From assembly GCA_029834535.1 (NCBI GenBank), contig JAQMWT010000441.1:62001-126000 (forward strand): a stretch of 64,000 nt of DNA. The letters run 5' to 3'. This DNA is from Chrysophaeum taylorii (Eukaryota > Sar > Pelagophyceae > Pelagomonadales > Pelagomonadaceae). The notes beneath the pieces are model-generated. The model had not been told where the DNA came from. It saw nothing but the letters and a program-made list of their open reading frames with translations, and did no database searches. Positions 43,436-53,740 of this stretch are shown here, piece after piece (position 1 is the first letter of the stretch; every line of letters begins with the position of its first letter). The position numbers were made by a program, and so were the translations under genes.

Positions 43436-45937
43436 TTAGTTGCTGCTCGCGATGCGCGGCCGTTTGGCAGCGGGGGCGAAATCGGGGTCGAACGTGTCGT
43501 CGATCTCCTTTCGGAAATTGTGGAAGTTTGCTCTTGAGATTGGGAAATTCCGGCGGGAGATTCCGGGGAGTTTGGAGATCTGACTGACTCGGTCGTCGAT
43601 GTAGTTGGCCTTCATGCCGCCCTTCGCTTCGAAGGCCTTGGGCATCGGATCCGATGGGTTCTTGTGCTTCATGTACAACATCGCAAGGTAGCGGCGTACG
43701 AAGCCGAGGAGTTTGGTGGCAAGTGCGCGCTTTTTGCCAATTTCCATGTTCGACGATGCCAATCCCTTGATTTCGGCGTCGGTTCCCATAAACCTGACAT
43801 ACTTGAGCAGATTCTCGCAGCGTCTCTTGTCCTGGCGTGTCATGGTGGGAGGCAATTTATGTCCTAACCACCCGACAACGACATCCACGGCGGCGACGCC
43901 ACTGAGTTTGTCGAGGTCGAATGAGGGTGCTGCGCTGGAACGCACGAGCATGTTGTTGGCTGTTGGAGGAGCGGTCGCGTGAGTGCAGGCCGGGAAGACG
44001 GAGGGTGGGAGAGGGCCTCGAGATTGCATGACCAAAGGCGGCATGACTGCCGCCGGCGTGGGCGGGGGCACGACAACGGCTGTGGGCGCCGGTGCGGGGA
44101 TTGGTGCATTCGCGATCCGCTCGGGCTGAGGCACGACAGGGGCCGGGGCCAAGGCCGGGACCGACGCCGATGCCATCGCGGGAGGCGGCGGCGGTGGTGG
44201 AAGCGGAGCGACGGGGTTGTGCGCTGCTGGAGGCGGCAGCGCCGGTGGAGGCGGCAGGAGTGGCTGCTCCGGTGGCTCGATTGGCTGCAGTTGCGGTGGT
44301 TGGGCTGGCTGCGCGACTCCAAAGTTATCGAGCAGGCACCGAACCATCATCTGCAGCTGATCGAACTTTCCGTGGAGTTGATCGACCTTTCCGTGGAGCT
44401 CGCGGTTTTCGTTGCGCTGGCGAGCCATCTCACGATCCTCATCGCCCGAGATCCAGCGGCCTGTGAGGTGAAGGTTGGCCTCGTCGAACGCAGAGCGAAT
44501 TTTGCGGCTCCATTGGCGAAGGACGGCGTCGGGCGCGCCGTACTGCGTACTAAAGATATGATTGACGGCGTCTCGAAGCTTAAGGTTAACGAACAGGAAA
44601 TAATTGCCGTCCTGCCGCTCGGGGTAGTACATGACGATGCTGGCGAAGGCCGCCGTGATGAGGCTCCACAGCTTCCCGTCGCGTTGATATTCTTCGGGGT
44701 ACTGGGTGTCGATCTGAAGCACGGCTTTTATGACATCGACGAGCTTGTCGGGGTCAACGCCGAGGGCGAGGATGACGTCGATGGACGCCGGCACGGGACC
44801 GCGGGGTATTTGGCCCCAAGCCGGCTTGCGCCAGCCCGCGAGGATGATAGCGCCCGGCATGACTTGGCAGTTCAACTTCCGGAAGTATTCGAAGAATGCT
44901 GAGACAGAGCGAAGCTCGTGTCCCGTCACCATTACGCAGTGCTCGAGGGCCAACGAGCCGGCAAGATACTCGCAGACACCGTGGCGGAAGCTAGCCGCGG
45001 AGGCGTTGTCGGGAGGCTTGTCGTCGCCGCCAGTAATTTCGACGGCTTCGAAGCTGCGAGCACGCGAGCCTCGGGCCGCCGTTGAGGAATGCGGCAACAG
45101 GTCCTTGACGTATCGCCCGATCCTCTTCGCGGAGCTGTCGGTGTTGACGAGGTCGGGGAAGAGCCAGCGAGTGCCGTCGTCCTCCTGGACTTCGAGGCGA
45201 TTGAGGACCATGTTGTCGGCAAACGACGTAAGAATGCAGCGTTCCCACCCGTTCCCCGCAATCCAGGCAGTGAGCTTGGTCTTCGAGACCTTGGACTGCG
45301 GCACCGTGATGAACCACGCGTTGAACTGGACGTCGAAGCGTCCCACGTTTCCTAGCGCCATCCACCTGGGCTCGCTCGATCGAGCCCCTGCCATCCAGAG
45401 GCCGTGGATCGTGTGGATGCGCTTGGCGGATTCCTGGCTGCCCTTCCGAGCGTAGGCCCGGACAATGCGGTCAATTTGGCAAGGGTAGATAGCTGGAGCC
45501 GTGTGGTCCTCATCTTCGCCCGCCGCCATCGAGCGTTGAGACTTGATGCGCTGGATGTTGTGGCGTATACCACGATACCAGACGGCCCATTCCGAGCGCG
45601 AATCCGAGTTGAGACACATGAAGAAGTCTTTGACGTCCGCCGCCGCTCCCCGAACGTCGAACCTGGTCTTGGCGGCCCGGAGGACGATGCCCAAAATGTC
45701 GAGGATGCTCGTCGTTCCGAGGCTCGTTTCCTCGACGAGATAGAAGGCGAAGCGTTCCCAAACCCTGGGCGTCGCCAAGACCGCAACGTCCACATCGCTG
45801 AAGGGGCCCCGGGGCCGGTCGCCTTTGCCGTTGGCGAAAGCATTGAAGTGCCGAATCGCGTTCGTTCGAGCTCGGTCGCGGTCTCCAGACATTCCTGCGC
45901 TCCCGATGGTTCCGCTGGGAACCGCGGCGCCGCTCAT
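43436..45937 (-). CDS. tyrosine recombinase-like protein with coiled-coil, Pro-rich linker and C-terminal domain
   Basis: An 833-residue uninterrupted protein (ATG at 45,937). Such enzymes cut and rejoin DNA through a tyrosine nucleophile. The core-binding-like N-terminal part covers about residues 20-160. The catalytic part has GARSSEP (Arg ~186), QSKVSKT (Lys ~216), FRHGVCEYLAG (His ~319), MVTGHELRS (His ~340) and FFEYFR (Tyr ~351). The second Arg of the usual H-x-x-R is a Cys (~322) in this alignment. A coiled coil follows at about 505-550 (ENRELHGKVDQLHGKFDQLQ), a Pro/Ala-rich linker at about 550-670 and a basic C-terminal domain ending near KRPRIASSN, a likely nuclear signal. It is the only long intact ORF in the repeat array. 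I do not recognise the C-terminal domain. Confidence 0.7.
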   Translation of the reverse strand: MSGAAVPSGTIGSAGMSGDRDRARTNAIRHFNAFANGKGDRPRGPFSDVDVAVLATPRVWERFAFYLVEETSLGTTSILDILGIVLRAAKTRFDVRGAAADVKDFFMCLNSDSRSEWAVWYRGIRHNIQRIKSQRSMAAGEDEDHTAPAIYPCQIDRIVRAYARKGSQESAKRIHTIHGLWMAGARSSEPRWMALGNVGRFDVQFNAWFITVPQSKVSKTKLTAWIAGNGWERCILTSFADNMVLNRLEVQEDDGTRWLFPDLVNTDSSAKRIGRYVKDLLPHSSTAARGSRARSFEAVEITGGDDKPPDNASAASFRHGVCEYLAGSLALEHCVMVTGHELRSVSAFFEYFRKLNCQVMPGAIILAGWRKPAWGQIPRGPVPASIDVILALGVDPDKLVDVIKAVLQIDTQYPEEYQRDGKLWSLITAAFASIVMYYPERQDGNYFLFVNLKLRDAVNHIFSTQYGAPDAVLRQWSRKIRSAFDEANLHLTGRWISGDEDREMARQRNENRELHGKVDQLHGKFDQLQMMVRCLLDNFGVAQPAQPPQLQPIEPPEQPLLPPPPALPPPAAHNPVAPLPPPPPPPAMASASVPALAPAPVVPQPERIANAPIPAPAPTAVVVPPPTPAAVMPPLVMQSRGPLPPSVFPACTHATAPPTANNMLVRSSAAPSFDLDKLSGVAAVDVVVGWLGHKLPPTMTRQDKRRCENLLKYVRFMGTDAEIKGLASSNMEIGKKRALATKLLGFVRRYLAMLYMKHKNPSDPMPKAFEAKGGMKANYIDDRVSQISKLPGISRRNFPISRANFHNFRKEIDDTFDPDFAPAAKRPRIASSN

Positions 45938-45984
45938 GTTTTGTCGATCCGCGTATATATATAGACTACGTCCGTCGACTCACC

Positions 45985-46112
45985 CCGCGTTCGACTTGGC
46001 GACCTCCACGACTTGGTCGTCCACGACTTGGTCGTCCACGACTTGGTCGCACCCCGCGTTCGACTTGGCGACCTCCTCGACTTGGTCGTGCACGACTTGG
46101 TCGTGTCCTACG
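45985..46112 (+). repeat. CGACTTGGTCGTCCA minisatellite
   Basis: Several diverged copies of a 15-bp unit built on CGACTTGG lie upstream of the recombinase gene, between its start and the right end. They are a candidate recombinase binding or promoter region. Confidence 0.75.
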
Positions 46113-46654
46113 ACTTTGGGGCGTCGGACGTTTGGCTCGGCTTTGGCTTTGTCGTCGCATCTATATCCAATATATATTTCCAATATCCCTATACTTTGGT
46201 TTGAAAATGCCGCGAACGTTGGGCTTCTCGACTCTTCCCCCGGTCCTTCCCCTCTGGTCTTCCGCGTGTAGGAAGCAAGCACTTCTAACGTACCGTCCGG
46301 AAACGTCCGCCCAAGACAGAGACAAACAGACAAACAAACAGACAAACACAAGTGCAGGCCAGTAAGTTCACCCCAATCTCAAACCCCAGTAAGTTCACCT
46401 GGTCAGTAAGTTCACCTAGTCCAAAGCTCTAACCCCAGTAAGTTCGGCGTAAACCCACTCGTGCTCACACCACTTCGAGCTCGTCGCTCTCGCCTCCGCC
46501 AATCTAAGCTGCTTTGACCCGCACACGCCGCGAACCTTGAGTTTACTCTAAAATCCCTGTAAGCTCACCTGGTCCCAGTAAGTTCACCTGGTCACTATAT
46601 TCACCTATCCCAATCTCAAACCCCGGTAAGTTCACCTGGTCCCAGTAAGTTCAC

Positions 46655-47215
46655 CTACAGTGCGCGTGTAGACGCCGGGAGGGGCTTATCGGTATTGCGC
46701 AGCACGTGTGGGGTAGGGCGGAGTCGTCGACTCAGAAGAGCATATTCTCGGGGTTGCCGATCGACAGAGAGCCACGTAGAGCTGGACGTGACAGAAGACG
46801 GGCTTGTGGGCAAGAGGACGCCGACCTCGCGGGGCGTCTGGCCCTGGCTCTTGGTGATCGTTTGGCGTCGGCGGGCCTTACGGGATACAGATTGGAGGAG
46901 TCTCGGTGACAACGACACGATCGATCATGTATCTGGTACCGTTGCAGTGGCCGTGCGACGGGTCGAGGTTGCGAAGACTTTAAGCTCGCGATCAAAGTCA
47001 GCATGCCGTTGGTTGTCAGGGAGTTGAAAACTCGACTGTAAAGAGCGAGGCGTCGTCTTCCGACCCAGCCTAGTCAGCCGAAAAGAACTCCGACGCCTCG
47101 TCTCCGGGAAAAAAAGGCCGCGGTCATGCGCGCGTTGTCAGCATCGACAACATCGTTTCGATGGGGCGTGGAAACAGTCTGCGAGGTCGCCGTAGACGGC
47201 TTGGAGGATCAATGC
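46655..47215 (-). pseudogene. Pif1/Helitron helicase C-terminal remnant, unit E
   Basis: Same helicase segments as unit C, with TITKSQGQTPREVGVL at the C-terminal motif. Several small indels are present. Confidence 0.8.
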
Positions 47216-47681
47216 CTGGCTCGTGGGCCTACCTGATCCTTACTCTCGCGCCTATCTGATCCTTACCCTAAATCGAGGGACAGACAGACAAACAAACAGA
47301 CAGACAAATATCTGTCGATTAGTAGTTAGGATCCGTCGATTAGTAGTTAGGAAGAAGACACAAGTGCAGGCCAGTAAGTTCGCCAGTAAGTTCACCTAGT
47401 CCCAATCTCTAACCCCAGTAAGTTCACCTGGTCCCAGTAAGTTCACCTAGTCCCAATCTCTAACCCCAGTAAGTTCGCCGTAAGCCCACTCGTGCTCACA
47501 TCCACTCACCCCACTCTCCTTCGAGCTCGTCGCTCTCACCTCCGCCAATCTAAGCTGCGTTGATCCGCAGGCGCCGCCAACCTTTGAGTTTACTCTAAAA
47601 GCCCCAGTAAGTTCACACTTGGTCTCAGTAAGTTCACCTGGTCACTAAGTTCACCTAGTCCCAATCTCAACCCCAGTAAGT

Positions 47682-48157
47682 TCACCTGGTTAACATAGTG
47701 CGCGTGTAGACGCCGGGAGGGGGCTTATCGGTATTGCGCAGCACGTGTGAGTAGGGTGGAGTCGTCGACCCAGATGAGTATATCCTCGGAGATGCCGATC
47801 GACAGAGAGCCACGTAGAGCTGGACGTGGCAGAAGACGGGCTTCGCCAAGAGGACGCCGACCTCGCGGGGCGTCTGGCCTTGGCTCTTGGTGATCGTTTG
47901 GCGTCGGCGGGCCTTACGGGATACAGGTTGGAGGAGCCTCGGTGACAACGACACGATCGATCATGTATCTGGTACCGTTGCAGTGGCCATGCGACGGGTC
48001 GAGGTTGCGAAGACTTTAAGCTCGCGATCAAAGTCAGCATGCCGTTGGTTGTCAGGGAGTTCAAAACTCGACTCTTGAGAGCGAGGCGTCGTCTTCCGAC
48101 CCAACCTGGGTCGTGGAAATAGTCTGCGAGGTCGCCGTAGACGGCTTGGAGGATCAA
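47682..48157 (-). pseudogene. Pif1/Helitron helicase C-terminal remnant, unit F
   Basis: Same segments, but the part around RAILTP is missing through an internal deletion relative to units C and G. Confidence 0.78.
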
Positions 48158-48518
48158 TGTGTGGCTCGCGGGCCCACATGATCCTTACCCTAAATCGAGG
48201 GACAAACAGACAGACAGACAGACACACAAACAGACAAACATCTGTCGATTAGTAGTTACAAGTGCAGGCCAGTAAGTTCACCAATCTCTAACCCCAGTAA
48301 GTTCACCTGGTCCCAGTAAGTTTCATATAAGTTCACCTGGTCAGTAAGTTCACCTATCTAAGCTGCTTCGATCCGCACGCGCCGCCAACCTTTGAGTGAG
48401 TTTGTCAAAACCCTTTGCCTAAACCCCAGTATGTTCACCTGGTCCCAGTTTCGCCTGGTCACTCAGTTCACCTCCAATCTCAAACCCCAGTAAGTTCACC
48501 TGGTCCCAGTAAGTTCAC

Positions 48519-49110
48519 CTACAGTGCGCGTGTAGACGCCGGGAGGGGGCTTATCGGTATTGCGCAGCACGTGTGGGGTAGGGTGGAGTCGTCGACCCAG
48601 ATGAGTATATCCTCGGGATGCCGATCGACAGAGAGCCACGTAGAGCTGGACGTGGCAGAAGACGGGCTTGGGAAAGAGGACGCCGACCTCGCGGGGCGTC
48701 TGGCCTGGCTCTTGTTGATCGTTTGGCGTAGGCGGGCCTTAAGGGATACAGGTTGGAGGAGCCTCGGTGACAACGACACGATCGATCATGTATCTGGTAC
48801 CGTTGCAGTGGCCGTGCGACGGGTCGAGGTTGCGAAGACTTTAAGCTCGCGATCAAAGTCAGCATGCCGTTGGTTGTCAGGGTTGAAAACTCTACTGTAA
48901 AGAGCGAGGCGTCGTCTTCCGACCCAGCCTAGTCAGCCGAAAAGAACTCCGACGCCTCGTCTCCGGGAAAAAAGGCCGCGGTCATGCGCGCGTTGTCAGC
49001 ATCGACAACATCGTTTCGACGGGGCGTGAGAATGGCGCGCTGAAAGAGCCGCCGCGGGTCGTGGAAATAGTCTGCGAGGTCGCCGTAGACGGCTTGGATG
49101 ATCACTGGCT
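48519..49110 (-). pseudogene. Pif1/Helitron helicase C-terminal remnant, unit G
   Basis: Nearly full-length remnant comparable to unit C, in mixed frames. Confidence 0.8.
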
Positions 49111-49506
49111 GCCTCGCGGGCCTACATGATCCTTACTCTCGCGCCTATCTGATCCTTACCCTAAATCGAGGGACAAACAAACAAACAGACAAACAGACAG
49201 ACAGACAAACATCTGTCGATTAGTAGTTAGGACAAGTGCAGGCCAGTAAGTTCACCTTGTCAATCTCATTTATTTCGCCTGTTGGTTTGTGCGCCCGCCC
49301 TCAGTGCTGCACTCCACTCTTTAAAAGCTTTTCTGTCTCGAGCCGTCCCTCACCTCCGCCAATCTAAGCTGCTTTGATCCGTACACGCCGCTAATTGCGC
49401 GTTCACTCTAAAGCCCTGGTAAGTTACTTGGTGCGTGAGTTCACTGGTGCTCAGCTCACCTGATACCCAATGCCCAACCCCAGTAATGGCGGTGCAGTAA
49501 GTTCAC

Positions 49507-49755
49507 CTACAGTGCGCGTGTAGACGCGGGAGGGCTTATCGGTATTGCGCAGCACGTGTGGGGTAGGGTGGAGTCGTCGACCCAGATGAGTATATCCTTG
49601 GGGATGCCGATCGACGAGAGCCACGTAGAGCTGGACGTGGCAGAAGACGGGCTTGGAAGAAGGACGCCGACCTCGCGGGGCGTCTGGCTCTTGCGACAGC
49701 CGCCGCGGGTCGTGGAAATAGATGCGAGGTCGCCGTGAGACGGCTTTGGAATCAC
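49507..49755 (-). pseudogene. Pif1/Helitron helicase remnant, unit H, short
   Basis: It retains only the LYVALCR-side segment fused by deletion to the DLADYFHD-side segment. It is strongly reduced. Confidence 0.7.
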
Positions 49756-49884
49756 TGTCGGCTCTCGCGCCTACCTGATCCTTACTCTCGCGCCTACCTG
49801 ATCCTTACCCTAAATCGAGGGACAAACAGACAGACAGACAAACAGACAGACAAACATCTGTCGATTAGTAGTTAGGAAGAAGAC

Positions 49885-50945
49885 AGACAGACACATCACC
49901 GAAGCACTTCGAGTAGCGGCGTCCTCATGGGATCTCGACGCTCACGGCAAGGTGCTTCTCACGCAGGCCAACCTTGTCAACCGCGGAGGAGCGCGGACCA
50001 CCGGCATGACGGCCAGCTCGACTGCGTACGGCAGCGTCAAAGAGGCCGGCATCCCAGCCTGTCAGGTTTTCGCATCTTTGCTGACGTCGTCGCCCTACCA
50101 TTCGCACGCGCCTCTACGGCCGGTACCGAGCAATCTCGCCCGACGTCAAGTCGTCCAGACATCCCACCACGCTCGACAACAAGGACAACTCCACGACATC
50201 AAACCGCAGGGTTCGTTGTACACCGCCCGCCCTCCATCTCCCACCGTCGCCTGTCGATCGGCGCGCAGGCAAGTCCACTCAATACCTCGCTCACGCCCGC
50301 GGCATCGACGCCATCATCCCCAGCCGGGTACAGCACCACCGCCTGGCTTCTTGGGCCTGTCGAACAGCGGCGCGTAGCTACGGCACCGTCGCCGGCCTCG
50401 TCTTTGGTGCCTTCGGTGAGGCCAGCGCGGCGTGCGCTGCCGCAAACATGCGCAGAGCGCATGGCGCGCGAACCTGGGTGACAAGCGGCGCGCCAACTTC
50501 ACAGAGGCAAAGGCGGCCCAAACTCGCCGCATCTACCGTGAGTGGGGGATCGCCAACGCATTAGCCGGGCTCGCTGACCCTCACCGCCCTCACCCGTCGC
50601 CGCCTCGGGGAACCCGCACAGGCCGCCCGATCCCAGCAGGACGTCACCCTTCGTCGCACGTACGTCCGGCGGCAGCATGCGTACACGCGGGCGGGGCCGT
50701 CCTCTAGCGCCTGCCCGCGCAAGCGATGAACCGACTAGGTCCCGCGTGCCATCTCCGCCCGTCAGGCATCCGCCATACCCCACAAACCCACCCACATCGC
50801 CCATGCTCCCCACACCCCCTCTTAGCAGTCGACATTTAAAGACAGACAGACAGACACACGCCCCCTCTTAGCGTCGACATTTAGAACAGACAAACAAATA
50901 CCACACCCCCTCTTAGCAGTCGACGTTTAGGAGCAGACAAACAAA
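49885..50945 (+). mobile_element. LINE-like 3' fragment with GACA tail (uncertain)
   Basis: This insertion in the array ends in ATACCCCACAAACCCACCCA, then CCCCTCTTAGCAGTCGACAT and a (GACA)n tail. The same ~95-bp tail occurs reversed at 22,122-22,218 and 26,880-26,975. Two further copies of the CCCCTCTTAGCAGTCGAC piece follow at 50,863 and 50,910. The body (49,890-50,700) encodes an Ala/Arg-rich stretch in shifting frames without a recognisable catalytic motif. A truncated non-LTR retroelement is inferred from the shared 3' tail and simple repeat. Confidence 0.45.
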
Positions 50946-51480
50946 CAAACATTTCAGCATATCAGATCTAGTTGGGTTACATTTTGAAGTGACTCAGCTT
51001 ACCTATTTAATCTATTCACTAATTCTTTGCCAACTCCCAATGGGCTTACGATAATTAAAGTGCCCAGTACGATCGCTGCGGCTAAACAGTACGGCGTGCT
51101 GACTCACGCCCACTCGCTGAGCTCGTCATCTCCCCCGACAATCAACTGCTGATCCGCACGCGCCGCCAGCAGGGTCGGATAAAGGTTCGTATGACAGTGC
51201 CGACATGTTTCAGTTGGCGCTACTAAGACATGTATAACGGATCGTGACTATGTTCATTTTGGCGCTCAACGTGTAGCCGCCACGCCGCTTGTGAGATCAT
51301 GCGCGGTGGAACTAGTACATAGTGAAGCCGTCGCTTTCGCCCCCTCACGCAAAAAAAAGAAAAAGCCCACGCGTTGTAGGACCCGTCGTTGCGGCGCGGG
51401 CTAGTCACGTTTTCTTATCCGACCCTACCGCCAACCCTTGAGTTTACTCTAAAAAACCACAAGTTCATTGCCAGTAGGTT
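50946..51480. other. diverged array sequence, no gene
   Basis: Strongly diverged remains of the minisatellite/spacer part of a unit (CCGCACGCGCCGCCA near 51,153), split by the MITE at 51,171-51,426. I see nothing coding. Confidence 0.5.
51171..51426. mobile_element. hAT-like MITE, 256 bp
   Basis: Perfect 12-bp inverted ends AGGGTCGGATAA (51,171-51,182 and the complement at 51,415-51,426) surround a non-coding 256-bp segment. It splits the array motif CGCCGCCAACCTTTGAG. The flanks CCGCCAGC and CCGCCAAC look like an 8-bp target duplication with one mismatch, so a non-autonomous hAT-type element fits. Confidence 0.75.
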
Positions 51481-51508
51481 CACCTGGTATGAACACCTAA
51501 TCCCAATC

Positions 51509-52085
51509 TCAAGCCCAATAAGTTACCACGAACACCAGTAGCTCACCTACCGTGCGCGTGTAGACGCCGGGAGGAGCATCGGTATTGCACAGCACGGTGG
51601 GGTGGAGTCGTCGACCCAGATGAGTATATCCTCGGGGATGCCGATCGACAGAGAGCCACGTAGAGCTGGACGTGGCAGAAGACGGGCTTGGGAAAGAGGA
51701 CGCCGACCTCGCGGGCGTCTGGCCCTGGCTCTTGTTGATCGTTCGGCGTAGGCGGGCCTTAAGGGATACAGGTTGGAGGAGCCTCGGTGACAACGACACG
51801 ATCGATCATGTATCTGGTACCGTTGCAGTGGCCGTGCGACGGGTCGAGGTTGCGAAGACATTAAGCTCGCGATCAAAGTCAGCATGCCGTTGGTTGTCAG
51901 CCTAGTCTGCCGAAAAGAACTCCGACGCCTCGTCTCCGGGAAAAAAAGGCCGCGGTCATTCATGCGCGCGTTGTCAGCATCGACAACATCGTTTCGACGG
52001 GGCCTGAGAATGGCGCGCTGGCTAAAAGAGCCGCCGCGGGTCGTGGAAATAGTCTGCGAGGTCGCCGTAGACGGCTTGGAGGATC
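51509..52085 (-). pseudogene. Pif1/Helitron helicase C-terminal remnant, unit I
   Basis: It has the same TINKSQGQTP, LRNLD and RAILTP-side segments, with a deletion in the middle. Confidence 0.75.
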
Positions 52086-52559
52086 ACTGTCTGGCTCTCG
52101 CGCCTACCTGATCCTTACTCTCGCGCCTACCTGTTCCTTACCCTAAATCGAGGGACAGGCAGACAAACAGACAAACATCTGTCGATTAGTAGTTAGGAAG
52201 ACAAGTGCAGGCCAGTAAGTTCACCTACTCCCAATCTCTAACCCCAGTAAGTTCACCTGGTCCCAGTAAGTTTCATATAAGTTCACCTGGTCAGTAAGTT
52301 CACCACAAGCTCACACCAATAAGCTTTGAGCTCGTCCTCTTAACGCCATAATCTCAGCTGGCTTTGATCCGCACGCGCCGCCAGCAGCTGGTTACTCCTA
52401 AAACCTTACTCTAAGACCCCAGTAGCGACACCTGGTCCCAGTTTCTGGTCACTCAGTTCACCGTACCGTGGCCCAGTATGAACCCATACGTTCCCGACCC
52501 AGAACTTTCGCGTTGCGCATTGTGGGTTGTAGACGCGGGAGGGGGCTTATCGGTAGCCA

Positions 52560-53066
52560 GCACGTGTGGGTAGGGTGAGTCGTCGACTCAGAAGAGCATA
52601 TTTCCGGGGTTGCCGATCGACAGAGAACCACGTAAACTGGACGTGACAGAAGACGGGCTTGTGGGCAAGAGGACGCCGACCTCGCGGGGCGTCTGCCCCT
52701 GGCTCTTGTTGATCGTTTGGCGTAGGCGGGCCTTAAGGGATACAGGTTGGAGGAGCCTCGGTGACAACGACGATCGATCGTATCTGGTACCGTTGCAGTG
52801 GCCGTGCGACGGGTCGAGGTTTCGAAGACCTTAAGCTCGCGATCAAAGTCAGCATGCCGTTGGTTGTCAGGGAGTTGAAAACTCTACTGTAAAAGCGAGC
52901 GTCGTCTTCGACAGCCGAAGAACTCCGACATCGTCTCCGGGAAAAAGGCCGCGGTCATGCGCGATGTCAGCATCGACAACATCGTTTCGACAGGGCGTGA
53001 GATGGCGTGAAAGAGCGCTGCGGCTCGCGGAATAGTCTGCGGGTTAGATGGGCTTCGGAGGATCAT
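52560..53066 (-). pseudogene. Pif1/Helitron helicase C-terminal remnant, unit J
   Basis: A diverged remnant with many small deletions compared with unit C. The following unit (53,180-53,660) is barely recognisable. Confidence 0.65.
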
Positions 53067-53740
53067 CTTTCTCGCGGCTATACGATCCTTTCTTACCGAT
53101 CCTTACTGTCGAGGATTGGACAAACAGACATAAGCTATATTCATACCCCACTTCTTAGCAGTCGACATTTAAAGACAGACAAGTGCAGGCCAGTAAGTTC
53201 GCCAGTAGTTCACGATTTTCTGTGTTTGACGACACTCAGTGCCATTCTAAGCTAGTAATACTGGTCCTACCTGACAGTAAGTCAGCGGCTGCTGTCACTC
53301 CACTCACCTCTTGAGGATTCACAGGGCTGCTCTTTGATCCGTCTTTACATTGGTTGGTTGTCAGGGAGCACTCTACTAGGCGAGCGTCGTCTGATCCATA
53401 ATAGGCTGGAAAGAACTCCGCGCCTCGTCTCCAGGAAAAAAAGCGCGTCATGCGCGCGGCGTTGTCAGCCTGACAACATCGTTTAACGAGCGTGAAGAAT
53501 GGCTAAGCTCCACCGGCTAAAAACGGAAATCGTGAAAGGTCGTGTAGGCTGGCGGGGATCACATCGTCTACCCGTTAATCCACCTAGATATGCTCTAAAA
53601 TCGAGATCAGCTACAAATGGAACAGACAGACAGCAAAGACAAACATCTGTCGATTATGTAGTTGGTTGAACAAAACAAACATATCATCGATCAACAATTG
53701 GTTTAGACAGACAGCAACAAATCATGGATTGAGTATAATA

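Larger units (their letters stand above)
42826..46309 (-). mobile_element. tyrosine-recombinase transposable element with 15-bp terminal inverted repeats
   Basis: A 3,484-bp insertion in the tetranucleotide run of a Helitron-type unit. Its ends are perfect inverted repeats CGGACGTTTCCGGAC (42,826-42,840 and the complement at 46,295-46,309). It contains one long minus-strand gene for a tyrosine-recombinase-like protein, a GGCGCC-rich low-complexity region on the left (42,855-43,250) and a CGACTTGGTCGTCCA minisatellite on the right (about 45,990-46,110). I see no clear target duplication, as expected for tyrosine recombinases. It may be a Crypton-like element with unusual ends. Confidence 0.75.

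Noticed and set aside
43436-45937. DIRS/Ngaro-type retrotransposon as source of the tyrosine recombinase
   Set aside because: No reverse transcriptase or RNase H sequence lies between the inverted ends, and the element is only 3.5 kb.
49927-50707. A host gene in the LINE-like insertion
   Set aside because: No frame stays open across the region and no domain is recognisable. The shared 3' tail points to a repeat.
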